From Sacculina carcini (Eukaryota; Arthropoda; Thecostraca; Sacculinidae): a DNA stretch of 64,000 nt. The notes under the pieces were generated by a model that was given only the letters and a program-made list of their open reading frames with translations, did not search any database and was not told where the DNA came from. The stretch's first letter is position 1; each line of letters opens with the position of its first letter. Below, in pieces: positions 10,743 through 21,109 of this stretch. A program made the translations under genes and the position numbers. The stretch covers positions 6,110,007 to 6,174,006 of the forward strand of contig OU696578.1 in assembly GCA_916048095.2 (NCBI GenBank), written 5' to 3'.

Positions 10743-12079
10743 TTGTCATTTTCATCTGCTATCAAATTTGAAAGATTCAGCTCTTTCGTAACATTGGCAA
10801 GAGCTGCTGCGTACGTGTTGAGGTTCATCAGCCGCCTCAAACACAGCGCGGATCCACATGCTGACAGTGGCCTGAATTTTACATCACAAGATCTCAATTC
10901 AGGTAGAAATTTTATTATTCGTGTATGTCAACAGGAGCACTATCAAACTGGGTGTTCCACTTTGTTAGCAGGTATAACGCTGAATCATGCGAATTATGTC
11001 AAGCATTTGAGAAAATTTGTTGATGACAGCGGCATTATACGTTGTCGTAGCATATTAGAATATGCAGATCTTTCGTATGATGAAATAAATCCAATTCTCA
11101 TACCTAAGCATCATCTTGGGTTGTTGATAGTGCGTCACTATCATCATGATTTGAAGCACGCAGGAGTTGACTTGATTATCGCAGCAGTTAAGTCATCCTA
11201 CCGAGTAGTTGGTCTGAGGAAACTGGCAAAAAGGGTGAAGCGATTTTGTATTACTTGTCAGCGTTTTGATAAAGCTGCTAGTAATTCCCCTGTACCTCCT
11301 TTACGTGCAACACGCATCACAGAAGCTGCTCCGTTTTCTACCTTTGGTGTAGATTTCGCGGGCCCATTGTATTGCTTCGATTCACCAGGCAACAAATTTT
11401 ATATTTGCTTGTTTACTTGTGCCGTGGTGAGAACGGTTCATTTGGAACTAACGAATTCATTGTCGACGACTGATTTTGCTTTAGCTTACAGAAAGTTTGT
11501 TTCCAGACGGGGATGGCCCTCAGTTGTTTAGAATGAATTCCGTTTGGGATGAATTCTCCTTCATGGAAATTCATAGCCCCAAGGTCCACATGGTGGGGAG
11601 GATTTTGGGAGAAGCATGTACGAACAGTGAAATCTTCGCTACGCAAATATTTGTGTCGCCGGTCTGTGAACAGCAATGAGCTGAGCGCAGTTTTGTGCGA
11701 AGTAGAGTACTGTGTAAATTGGTGTCCTCTCACCTTCATCAGCACAAAAGCTGATGACCATCAAGCTCTCACTCCAAATCACTTCATTTTTGGTCGCTCT
11801 CCATTCAAACGTTTTGGTGAATTGGTTAGCAAAGATGTGACTAGTCAATTGTCTTTGTGCTCCAAATTCTTGACTATGAAATCTGATATGAGAAGATTTT
11901 GGAATGTTTGGCGAACTGAATATTTGCGAGCATTACCCTTTGCCGTGAAACAAACGAAGTGTCGTAACCCGCTACGCTGTGGAGATGTGGTTTTGGTGGA
12001 AAAACCGCGCGCGCCTCGTATGAATTGGGTACTAGGACGTGTGGAAAATATTCATCCTGGTAGAGATGAAGAAATTTGA
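10743..12079 (+). pseudogene. pol: BEL/Pao integrase and DUF5641-type C-terminus (broken)
   Basis: The zinc-binding domain is seen as HHLGLLIVRHYHHDLKHAGV...FCITCQRFDK (HHCC pattern, about 11110-11270). The catalytic core follows: TFGVDFAGPLY carries the first Asp. The region that should carry the second Asp is lost, because the frame goes from FVSRRGWPSVV straight to a stop at 11529 with no SDN motif. After a frame change, FIAPRSTWWGGFWEKHVRTVKSSLRK carries the third acidic residue region. The end (GDVVLVEKPRAPRMNWVLGRVENIHPGRD) is the DUF5641-like tail typical of BEL/Pao. It cannot be catalytic as it stands. Confidence 0.87.
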
Positions 12080-12640
12080 ACAGTGGATATTCGAATTAAA
12101 AATGGGGTTTTATTTCGAACTTTGCAGAGATTACATCGCATGTAAATGGACTCATACCCTTTGTGTACAAACCCTATTGAACAACTGGATGCCTGTGAGC
12201 CTAATAACTATGGAAACTCGTTTAACAATTCCAGTGTGGAAGCGAGAAATTATTAGACTAGATATGGAAGACCAATTCGAGCTCCTGCGTATCTGAAGGA
12301 GTTTGTTGCGTTTGTTTCAATGCCTCTGAATAATATTTCGTAGCAATGTAAATAATGGTTGCATTGTTTTTCGCTGTTTTTCGTTTTTTCAGTTCCTCTG
12401 TGCATGTTTGAATACTGTGCTGTTTGAATTTGTAATGTGTCTGGCTGCATTTATCGAATTAAGATATTGTTTGCTTTTGTTTGGCTGCATTTGTTGCATA
12501 TATCGAGAATTATCGAGGTGCATGTCTCGAGATGATATATCCGAACAAATATTGCGTTTTTCTCATTGTCACATTGTCCGCGGACAATGTTATCGCGCTG
12601 TTCACTGACTGCTTATTATGTTGAAAAAATGGATTATTTC

Positions 12641-12652
12641 AAGGTGGGGATT
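12641..12652 (+). other. Polypurine tract of the BEL/Pao element
   Basis: AAGGTGGGGA lies immediately before the 3' LTR (start about 12654), the expected position for plus-strand priming. Confidence 0.75.
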
Positions 12653-12653
12653 A

Positions 12654-13089
12654 TGTTGGCGATAGTGCAGCATTGACACAGCGCTGTGTATGAATTGCTT
12701 CACCTTGATGCTCGCGTTGCTTTATTTAGATATAGCTTCGAGTAGATATATCACCCATTGTGCACTTGCGATGTTGTGCCCGCTCGCACTCTGCCTGCAT
12801 CTCTTGCAAAATCAGCGGACGGTAAATATAGTGCGCCTATTGTATGTGTTTGTGTATATGCATGTGTATGAGTGTATGTGTGCATATGCATGTGTCATAT
12901 GCGTGTGTGCATATGTGTGTGCATGTGCATGTATGTTTGTGTGTATGTGCTGCAATGCTTGCTATACACTATTATTGGCGCTCAAGTTCAGCATTGCTAA
13001 TTTGGACGCGTGCGTTGATGGAAGCACGATTTGAGCAATACAAGTTTCGTTCGTTGTGATTGAATTTTTTGTGGCTTATCATCCTGTCG
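12654..13089 (+). mobile_element. BEL/Pao element, 3' LTR
   Basis: Begins TGTTGGCGATAGTGCAG and ends near TCATCCTGTCGA. It is collinear with the 5' LTR including the internal GCATGTGTATG microsatellite. LTR divergence of several percent by eye indicates an old insertion. Confidence 0.9.
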
Positions 13090-13095
13090 ATGAAA

Positions 13096-13195
13096 AATTT
13101 GATCTACTCGAAGCTATATCTAAATAAAGCAACGCGAGCATCAAGGTGAAGCAATTCACACACAGCGCTGTGCCAATACTGCACTGTCGCCAATA
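13096..13195 (-). repeat. Inverted fragment of the BEL/Pao LTR left end
   Basis: This ~95-bp piece is the reverse complement of the first ~95 bases of the LTR (CTACTCGAAGCTATATC through CAGCGCTGTGCCAATACTGC to CACTGTCGCC). It starts only a few bases after the 3' LTR. A similar inverted LTR-end fragment lies at 5523-5605 on the other side of the element. Confidence 0.85.
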
Positions 13196-13199
13196 GATA

Positions 13200-13585
13200 A
13201 CGCATGGGGCACAATGAGCAACAATTATGAGGAGAGCAGCCGCAGGAAAATCTGACATCAGTCGGAAGGCTGTGCTGTGCACCGGAATTGACCATTGAGA
13301 CCTGTGATGTGCCCTGACATTGACCCTTGAACCTATGATGTGCACCGACATGATTATTTGCTAACATTGCCGTGTCTTGATGTGCAAGCACTTCATGGTC
13401 TGAAGACAGCCGCTTGTTATATAGAGACACGCTAGGCCGCACCTCTTTCGTACCAGTGACTACATCATAAATGGGCTTATATAGGAATCATACCTTTGAG
13501 CAAAGTCATAATCAGCCTTTGAGCAAAGTAAGCTGAGGTTGCACGGCAGATTTTGTGCGGTGAGATTTGAGCGTATACTGAGCTA
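13200..13585. other. Unassigned stretch
   Basis: No coding match recognised. It contains a loosely repeated phrase (GACCATTGAGACCTGTGATGTGC, then GACCCTTGAACCTATGATGTGC) and a TATATAG that could be a promoter remnant of an LTR. Neither can be substantiated. Confidence 0.35.
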
Positions 13586-13588
13586 AAC

Positions 13589-14250
13589 TATGAAAGAGAG
13601 TGTCTGGTGCTTTATGACTGGACGAAAACTTGATCCAGCTTGGGCAAATCTTGAGAGATATAGCATACCGAGTATAAAAGGTTGTGCTGTATGTCGTTAA
13701 TGTGGAGTCAATTTGGCAGGGCGGGCTGTTAGAATGAAAAGGCACCGGGAAAATTGTAGAGAAGAGAGCACCAATTATCAGCATGGAGTAAGAATGGTTC
13801 GAAAATATGCACAAAACAGGAAAAAATATTGGATAAACGGCAAAGCCAAGCAATTAGTGATGAACACTTTATTGTTTGCACGCTGGGTCCGCGCTATTTG
13901 GGGAGAAAAGTAAATGAAGTTAAGCAGATATTGATAGAGTCCCTGATGTAGTCGTGGAATAATATCCTAAATTGCTTTCCATGATTACGAAACTCAGATG
14001 CAAAGCAGCACCATTCAATATATACTACATATTCAAAAGTAATTACGTCATTAGAGTATATCCAACAGAGTGGTGAAGTCACTTCGCCAAAAATAATTAC
14101 CAAGGCTGAAATTGACCTGTTGAAGGCACTCGTATATGGTGGCAGCTGCATCATCAGCTGGTGTTGAACGCATCCTCTCAAAATTTCGAATAGTCCACAT
14201 CAAACTTTGCAATCTTCTTGGCACAGAAAATGCCGACACGAATGTATTAT
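13589..14250 (+). pseudogene. hAT transposase relic (BED zinc finger and C-terminal dimerisation domain)
   Basis: The frame from ATG 13589 reads MKESVWCFMTGRKL and then CAVCR, stop, CGVNLAGRAVRMKRHRENC at about 13680-13760. This is a BED-type zinc finger (CxxC ... H-x3-4-C) broken by a TAA. After an internal deletion, 14143-14253 reads ASSAGVERILSKFRIVHIKL followed by CNLLGTENADTNVL. That is the conserved SSAxxERxFSxxxxIxxxxRNxL block of the hAT C-terminal dimerisation domain. The catalytic DDE core is absent. No terminal inverted repeats were identified around it. Confidence 0.7.
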
Positions 14251-14376
14251 ATTAGATATTGACATACATAATTTTATGTATTAGATGATTTGTGTATTTT
14301 TGTGTATTAATGTGGTTTGATGTCCATATTTATACCACGAACCAAAACTACCGAAAACATGATTAACTCTATTGAT

Positions 14377-14848
14377 GACGACAACAATGATGATTGAACA
14401 AAAAGTGAAGAAACACCAACAAGATGAAAATTCACACGTACACAGTAGAACAATAATTTATCTAAGCCGGCAGAAGTCAGATTAACACAAACAAGGCACA
14501 CCGTTTCTTTCACTGCAGAAGAGTACACCAAGCAGCACACAAATATCAACACCCCAGACAAAGCGCATTACAACACCAACTCCTGTCATTCCATACCAGC
14601 CGCTAACACCAGTGCACGCAACATACAAACATACAAACATGAAGTAGAATGACAAGCATGAACACAATGACGCACATACACATGCAGGTAAACACAAATA
14701 TACGCTCACAAACGCACGCGCTCTCCTACACTATCGCTCAACTGAGCAACTAACACTCCCATTCATTCCCTCGTACAGCGTTAAAGTTCTGACCAACAAT
14801 ACAACAATTTACTAGATTTTATTTGAACAAATATACATCAATAAATGG
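14377..14848 (-). mobile_element. Gypsy-like element C, left LTR (3' LTR in minus orientation)
   Basis: Direct repeat of 16484-16954 at about 88-90% identity by eye. Shared blocks are CACAGTAGAACAATAATTT, CTAAGCCGGCA, CATACAAACATGAAGTAG and CTCGCTCAACTGAGCAAC. The coding relics between the two copies are all on the minus strand. Confidence 0.85.
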
Positions 14849-16483
14849 CTAGCGCCGTCTCGACTCTGATTTGTCGCCATCGTCGAAGCTTTTCTACGCT
14901 AACATCGATGTAATCATCACTAGTGTAACTGCTGACATATTTGTTTAACTCCCTGAAGTCAATCACTGGATGCGTTTTATTTTTGGTTGTTTGCACAATC
15001 GCTAGCAATGGTGACACTCCTCTTTTGACTTGTTGTGACCACGGCACCAATATTCTTTCGCTTTTCCAGCACTTCACTTTTCTGTCAAACTCCTCCCTGC
15101 ATCCTCCTTTCAACGTTTGTTCGTAACATCCAATCCATCCAAAACAGGTGACGTTTCCTTCAGAAACCACTCGACGTCCCAGTAACTACCATTGAATTTC
15201 GCTGAAAAATGTTTATCACGGATCTATTATTCGAAGAACTCAAACTTCAACGTTTCATCAGACATGGTGATCTCGCAGCATTCGATATATTTAGCCTCTT
15301 TCGGATGTAATGCAGTCCCGCTAACAGCGAAATCACTTGAAAACGCATCAACATTACTGTTTCCCCTGCTAGTTCAGCAACTTTTCAAACTCCACTCCAC
15401 GTCTTGTGATTGTGACTCTTTCAAACTGATGAATGATGTCCATGTCGAGAATAATATCGAACCCACTCATTACTTCCGGAAGGACAAGCACTTAAGCATG
15501 CAATTTTTCACTATTGACAACGATACACGCTTCACACGTACCTAAACACAAATTTTATCTTCCGTCTACTGTGACAACGCGGCTTGACTCATTAATATAT
15601 GTCAAGCCACAGTTCGCAGACCCAAGCCACATTTTGCAGACAATACTTTTTGAACACCCGGTGGCGATCATAGCCGCTACTGTTCGTCCACATATTTGTA
15701 CTCTCGCACTCATTAGACCACCGCGTTGCGCCTCCACTGTACAGAGGGGAGGTTCTTGGCGCTGAAGCTCCCCCTACATCATTTACCTTTGTGCACTTTG
15801 CTGCAATATGTCCTCTCTGACCGCAATTGAAAAACACTATCGCAGAATGTTTGTAGTGTCGCGCCATATGAGCACCTCCGCAGTTGAAGCATTGTCGTTT
15901 GAAGTTCCGACGACGTTCAACTGGACGTCGAATTGCACCTACTCCAGCCACGGTGTCATCAGCTGAATCATCAACCGCTACACATGCCGTGGTTCAAGAA
16001 CTAGATGAAGCATCTGCCCGTGTCAATATACGAGCCCTCGAGATCAGACGACTCATAGTTACTGTCTGCACATCGTTTTCTGTAGTCCTGCCGAAATTTG
16101 GTCCGGAAACTCACTAATAAACACCACCGAGAGCTCCAATCCCTCACTGACAAAAACGTACGAGCCAGCGGGTCGTCGAAGCTCACTTGCGTAAACATCC
16201 ACTTGCTCTCCTTGCCACTTCTTCTTCGTCAGCATGGCAAATGATTAAACTGGATTGGTGGAAAACGCTTCTTGCAGTCTGGCTTTGATCAAATCATACC
16301 TATACTACGCCTCTTCACTGAGCTCAAGGTAGAGTGACAGTGCTCCTCCTTCCAGAAATAGTAGCCCAGCGCATGCAGCTCAGTCACTCCTGTCAGCTTG
16401 GCCACAAGTTATGTATTCTTCAACCATGCGACTACGTCGCCGGTACGGTCAAAATTATTCATCACTGCTGTTGCCGAAACAAC
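14838..16483 (-). pseudogene. gag-pol: Gypsy-like element C: gag zinc knuckles, degenerate protease and RT fragment
   Basis: On the minus strand from right to left: gag-type sequence with two CCHC-like knuckles at about 15890-15790 (CFNCGGAHMARHYK, degenerate, and FFNCGQRGHIAAKC, whose first Cys is Phe). Next is a retropepsin-like segment (VAAMIATGCSKSIV at about 15680) where the catalytic Asp is replaced by Ala. After frame breaks comes an RT N-terminal fragment at about 15170-14840 (ILVPWSQQVKRGVSPLLAIVQ and then HPVIDFRELNKYV). The RT catalytic motif, RNase H and integrase are absent. The interior is only about 1.6 kb, so this is an internally deleted, dead copy. Confidence 0.8.
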
Positions 16484-16954
16484 TTAACGACAACAATGAT
16501 GACTGAGCAAACAATGAAGAAAAACCAACAAGAGGAAAACTCACACGCACACAGTAGAACAATAATTTCTCTAAGCCGGCATAAATCAGATTCACACAAA
16601 CAACACACACCGTTCACTGCAGAAGACTTTACACCAAACAGCACACAAATAACAACACACCACACAGAGCGTACTACAACACCAACTCCCGTCATTGAAT
16701 ACCAGCCGCTAACACCAGTATACGCTACATACAAACATGCAAACATGAAGTAGGATGACAAGCATGAATACAATGACGCACATACACATGCAGGTAAACA
16801 CAAATATACGCTCACAAATGCACGCGTTCTCCTACACTCTCGCTCAACTGAGCAACTAACACTCCCGTTCATTCCCTCGTTCAGCGTAAACGTTCTGACC
16901 AACAATACCACAATTTATTAGATTTTATTTGAACAAATAAACATCAATAAATGG
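16484..16954 (-). mobile_element. Gypsy-like element C, right LTR (5' LTR in minus orientation)
   Basis: Partner of 14377-14848. Its right edge ends CAATAAATGG, where the left copy diverges. It abuts the next element's LTR almost directly (about 20 bases between). Confidence 0.85.
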
Positions 16955-16974
16955 ATATTTTATTATATTGCGCT

Positions 16975-17166
16975 ACAATTGAGACCAACGTGCGGCAAAG
17001 TTGGGTGTCAGATCTGCTGTTTATGCGATGCACCGTTGAAGCGTTGGTATTCGCAATATTTGTTGGTTTACTTATCGTTGTATTATTTATTCCCATGTAT
17101 TCATTTGAGTTGTGTTGTTTCAGAAATATACAGCATTGATCGGCAAACCCATTTTGGGATCATAAA
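16975..17166 (+). mobile_element. Gypsy-like element D, 5' LTR
   Basis: About 190 bp repeated at 20456-20657 with more than 95% identity: ATTGAGACCAACGTGCGGCA, GCACCGTTGAAGCGTTGGTA and TTGATCGGCAAACCCATTTT. The high identity suggests a younger insertion than the BEL/Pao element. Confidence 0.9.
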
Positions 17167-17186
17167 TGGCGCAGTCGGTAGAACCT
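17166..17186 (+). other. Primer-binding site of element D
   Basis: TGGCGCAGTCGGTAGAACC starts within a few bases of the LTR end. This TGGCGCAGTCGGTAG form is common as the PBS of animal gypsy-type elements. Confidence 0.75.
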
Positions 17187-17220
17187 TGAGATATATATTT
17201 GTGCAATTTGGAGATCGACA

Positions 17221-18036
17221 ATGGCCGAGTCCGTGGAAAAACAACAGGAACAAATGACATGCATGTTGCAAATGATGCAGCAGCAAATGGCCCAACATGG
17301 CCAGATACTGGAGATGCTGGCGCAGGCCCGCAGTGCGTCTTCTCCGCCGCCCGTTGTGAGAAATGAGACCCCGGCGGAATCTACCTCCTTGAGAGTCACG
17401 CGGCCTACAGCCAGTTCGGGCATGTCAGAAAGCAAGTGGAATTTTTTTGTGTCAGAATGGAACCGATATAAGCGGTTGACCAACATGTCATCTGACAGGG
17501 TTCAGGATCAACTGTTGGATGTCTGCTCAGAGGATCTCAGAGAGAAAATTTTCAAAAGCAGAGGAGATAGTGTATCTCAATTATCTGAAAATGAACTCTT
17601 GGAAGAGATAAAGGGTTTAGCAGTCAAAGCCCGGCGCAGACTGGTGAATCGTCTTCACATGCGGAGTGTAGTTCAACATTCTGATGAGACAATCACGCAA
17701 TATGCAGCGAGGCTCAGAGGGCACGCGGCTTTGTGTGACTACCAGTGTGAGTGTGGAAGTTGCGGTGTCATGGTGACGTACGATGACGAGGTAATCATGG
17801 ACCAAATGGTTGGCGGCTTGGCATCATCATGCATCCAAGAGGAAGTCCTGGCGTGCTGTCGAGACATCAAGAGCCAGCAGCAAATAATCGATATTATTGC
17901 GGCAAAAGAGTGTGCGAAAAATTCGCATGAAATATTGGACGCATCTACTGCGTGTGTAAATGCACGTCAGTCACAATACCAGCGCATGAAGCGATCTAAT
18001 CGGCAAGCGGATAAGAACTCACGATGTCATGAGTGA
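17221..18036 (+). CDS. gag: Gypsy-like element D gag protein
   Basis: A 271-residue open frame starting at the first ATG after the PBS. The N-terminus is a Gln/Met-rich coiled-coil-like segment (QQEQMTCMLQMMQQQMAQHG, residues about 9-35). A gag capsid-like domain follows with KWNFFVSEWNRYKRLTNM, the central HSDETITQYAARLRGHAALC and the EEVLACC region. No zinc knuckle is present before the stop, although the sequence after 18036 still looks element-derived (RCPRCGA-like at about 18100), so the stop may truncate gag before the knuckle. It is the longest intact gene of element D. Function outside transposition is not suggested. Confidence 0.8.
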   Translation: MAESVEKQQEQMTCMLQMMQQQMAQHGQILEMLAQARSASSPPPVVRNETPAESTSLRVTRPTASSGMSESKWNFFVSEWNRYKRLTNMSSDRVQDQLLDVCSEDLREKIFKSRGDSVSQLSENELLEEIKGLAVKARRRLVNRLHMRSVVQHSDETITQYAARLRGHAALCDYQCECGSCGVMVTYDDEVIMDQMVGGLASSCIQEEVLACCRDIKSQQQIIDIIAAKECAKNSHEILDASTACVNARQSQYQRMKRSNRQADKNSRCHE

Positions 18037-18182
18037 GAAAGCACTGACCACGGCAAAACATTCCAGGACATAAAAGCGAAATATCCGGTATGGGGAAAGC
18101 GATGCCCAAGGTGTGGGGCCATGGTCATTTGCCAGAATGGGTCAACTTCAAGAAAAAGGCCCACCATACACCTTCCGCTGAT

Positions 18183-19177
18183 GGATCGTGTACACTGATG
18201 GATCTAAGTCGGCCAGTGGTGTGGGTTGTGCGTTTGTAAGTGGAGGTACGTGCCGCTCGAGCACGCTGCCACCGAGCGCCTCCATTTACACGGCTGAACT
18301 TAACGCTATCCTGCTGGCCTTGGTTTTTATTCGCTCATCTTCTTTTTCATTGTTTTTAGTTTTATCTGACTCTCTTAGTGCTTTAACTTCATTATCGTTG
18401 TTCTCCTTACATCCTCGTATACAGAGGATTTTTATCTCTCTTGATATCATCCATCAACAGGGCAAGCGTGTAAAGTTCTGCTGGATTCCGGCCCATATTG
18501 GTATTTTGGGCAACGAGCGAGCTGACAGAGCCGCAAAAAGAGCTGCTGAACGAGACTTTTATTGATTTTATTTTAACTTTCCCATTCCGTATTCGGACTT
18601 TTATCATATTATACATCGTTTTATCCGTTGTCGCTGGCAGCTCCTCTGGGACGAATGTGGTACTAACAAACTAATAGCAGTGAAGCCCGAAATCGGACAT
18701 TGGATGTGCTCTTATCGCCGGAAGAGGCCCCGAGGAGGTGGTGCTCTGTCGTCTTCGTGTGGGTCACACGTACGACACGCATCGCCATCTTCTACTCGGA
18801 CAACCTGAACCCACGTGCAGCGCATGTAATGCACGTCTCTCCGTGCAACACATCCTGGTGGAATGTACATCATTCTCAGAGGCGCGTCAACGTTGTCTTG
18901 GATCCGTTCGGATTATTGACGAGGTTTTGGGACATGAGCAATCGGCGGTCATTGATGGCCGCATTTTTTATTTTTACGGCTTTTGCCTTTTAAAACTAGT
19001 TATTGATTTTTATTCTTCTGACTTTCATATCCATATCATTCACCCTCACGCTTATATTTCATCGGTCCATTACGTTCATTTGCATAGTTTTAGTTTAATT
19101 TAGTTAACAACAGACGGGGGGATGCCATATGGTCCTAGAGGCCGGTGCACCCCAAAACAACTCAATAATCAATCAAT
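18183..19177 (+). mobile_element. 5'-truncated RNase H-bearing LINE nested in element D
   Basis: A 995-bp insert flanked by a perfect 14-bp target-site duplication, CACCTTCCGCTGAT (18169-18182 and 19178-19191). It carries the C-terminal part of a LINE polyprotein: RNase H domain from YTDGSKSASG to NERADRAAKRAA, followed by the cysteine/histidine tail (CSACNARLSVQHILVECTSF). It ends in a short AATC-repeat tail (AATAATCAATCAAT). It is 5' truncated within the RNase H domain, as expected of target-primed reverse transcription. A related copy lies at 29431-31118. Confidence 0.93.
18188..18565 (+). pseudogene. LINE RNase H domain (truncated polyprotein)
   Basis: About 125 residues with the RNase HI catalytic acids in place: YTDGSKS (Asp), YTAELNAILLAL (Glu), LVLSDSLSAL (Asp) and GNERADRAAK (Asp). 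The host polyprotein lacks everything upstream. A frame change near 18565 leads to the C-terminal zinc-binding-like tail in 18738-19000. The domain's residues are conserved, but it has no start context of its own. Confidence 0.85.
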
Positions 19178-19191
19178 CACCTTCCGCTGAT

Positions 19192-19720
19192 TGTTCCCAA
19201 CTAACAATGTTAGCGTGTAAACCTTCTAGCTCACTGTCTTTCATTTATTTGAATACTGGCTCAAAATCAGTGCCGCATCTTGTGTGTGATGCGACAGTTG
19301 ATTGGATTCGACGGAAGCCATCTGAGCTTCCTAGCCGGGATGTGAGCGTGGAAGTGCTGTCACAAGCACATGCAGCCGCGAGGCATAGTCTTCCTCGTGG
19401 CTTGACAATCAAACCTGTTGGCAGAACTCGGGCGGTAGCCGACACAGGTGTCCAAACAACCGCCGCCGGCCCTCAGCTCTTGACTCAGATGGGATTCCCG
19501 CGCAGGTTATTGGTGCCGACATCACAAGTCATCATCGGCGCTGATGGGTCTCCCATTGACATAATGGGCGCGGTATTCATTCGCATATCTAGTGGCCGAA
19601 AACACACGGATCAAATATGTTATATTCCAGCTCTTTTGTGACTTTGTTTTTCAGTGCCGATGCCTGCAGAGAACTCGGTTTGATTTCAACTGACTTTCCC
19701 AGATTTGGTCTTTTCTAATC
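19192..19720 (+). pseudogene. pol: Gypsy-like element D protease region
   Basis: After the nested LINE the element D frame continues. GRTRAVADTGVQTTAAGPQLL carries the retropepsin DTG (DTGV instead of the usual DTGA), followed by QVIIGADGSPIDIMGAVFI. The frame then breaks near 19640 and resumes as FSADACRELGLISTDFPRFG, the usual protease-RT junction. The upstream segment (SVPHLVCDATVDW...PRGLTIKPV) fits the gag-protease linker. Confidence 0.75.
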
Positions 19721-19733
19721 TACCAGCGCTAAC

Positions 19734-20225
19734 TTGGATGTTGGTGGTGCAACGAAATATGTGCATGTGGAATCAAATGACTCGAAATGCAACTGTCTTC
19801 CTCATCCAGCTGTCAACACTCCCGATCGTAACATCGGTTTGCCGCCGGTACAAATCGTGCACGGCCGGCAATTGCGCAATTTTGTTCCTGCCCATCCAAC
19901 TAAATACAAGCAACGCAAGGAATGGCGGCTTCTTGGCAGGGACAAAGAAATTACACTGGCTAAACGACATTGCCGGAAGATTGAGCGACTGAATGAACAT
20001 GTTCGAAATCTGCCTGTGCTGAGCGTAGGAGATAATGTGATCATTCAAAATCAAACAGGACCACATCCGCTGAGATGGGAGAGATCTGGACAAGACCCGG
20101 ACACAGCCCATCTACAATCGCCCGTTCACGGGACATCATCTCAACGTTCGACGGTCATCGTGCGACGTTCATCTTGCACTAGGCGTCCACCGGTGTGGCT
20201 GAGTCCGCCCCGATATGGTGCTTAG
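19734..20225 (+). pseudogene. pol: Gypsy-like element D integrase C-terminus
   Basis: Reads NTPDRNIGLPPVQIVHGRQLRNFVPAHP and then LSVGDNVIIQNQTGPHPLRW, the C-terminal segment of a gypsy integrase (end of the core plus the GDxVxxQNQTGPxPxxW block). The protease joins almost directly to this tail. RT, RNase H and the integrase catalytic core are missing, so the element is non-autonomous even without the nested LINE. Confidence 0.78.
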
Positions 20226-20435
20226 CATGGTGTGCGAGACTAATACTTCATTCGTCGGAGAAAATTTTGTCTTCTACCATTGTTCCACTTCACATTTTAA
20301 CGACAGTGTATTGTGTTTATTGTATTTGGCGTTTGCGTTGGCGTCTGCGTACTTATATAATGCTTGTGAAGTTTGTAGTTTGTAGCGTTCATGTTACTAG
20401 TGGGCAATTATCTAGACAGAATGTCCTCTGTCTTT

Positions 20436-20657
20436 GAAAAGGGAGGGCATTTTTGATATTGCGCTATAATTGAGACCAACGTGCGGCAAACTTGGGTGTC
20501 AGATCTGCTGTTTATGCGATGCACCGTTGAAGCGTTGGTATTTGCATTATTTGTTGGTTTACTTATCGTTGTATTATTTATTCCCATGTATTCATTTGAG
20601 TTGTGTTGTTTCAGAAATATATTGCATTGATCGGCAAACCCATTTTGGGATCATAAA
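20436..20657 (+). mobile_element. Gypsy-like element D, polypurine tract and 3' LTR
   Basis: The purine run GAAAAGGGAGGGCA (20436-20450) directly precedes the LTR copy at 20456-20657, which matches 16975-17166 nearly base for base. Confidence 0.9.
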
Positions 20658-20659
20658 GC

Positions 20660-21105
20660 TATAATAAACGTAATAAATCACTTGAGAAGTTTAATTGTTT
20701 CTACATACATCAGCTAGCTGTAGCATAAAGCTGATAAGCACCGACATTCGAATTTTTTCTTGAAATCGGGACTTCTGCTAATGATAATTGTTCAAACGTA
20801 TGCCCTAAATGGTCTAGCTTTTGTGAGAAATGAAAATAAACATGAAACTTGGGCTAGTTTGACTTTAAAGTATTGTTCTTTATTTTTCTAATTAGCAAGT
20901 AATTTTCGTGAATCGAGGTGATCGTATAGGTCTGCTGCGACGAGACCAGACGATCCTGGTCGGACAGCCTATAACGGTAGCAACAGGAGAACCTACAGGA
21001 GCCGGTGGGTGTTGAAGGTGTGAAGTCTAGTCGCCCCTCTCCAGGAATGCCGGCTTCGGTCTGTCCATGTCAACTGTCTCATGACGACCGCTGCGGTCAA
21101 TCAGA
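20660..21105. other. Unassigned intergenic stretch
   Basis: No gene recognised. It contains AT-rich sequence and then a moderately GC-rich segment (20930-21100) lacking a long open frame. Confidence 0.4.
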
Positions 21106-21109
21106 CATA

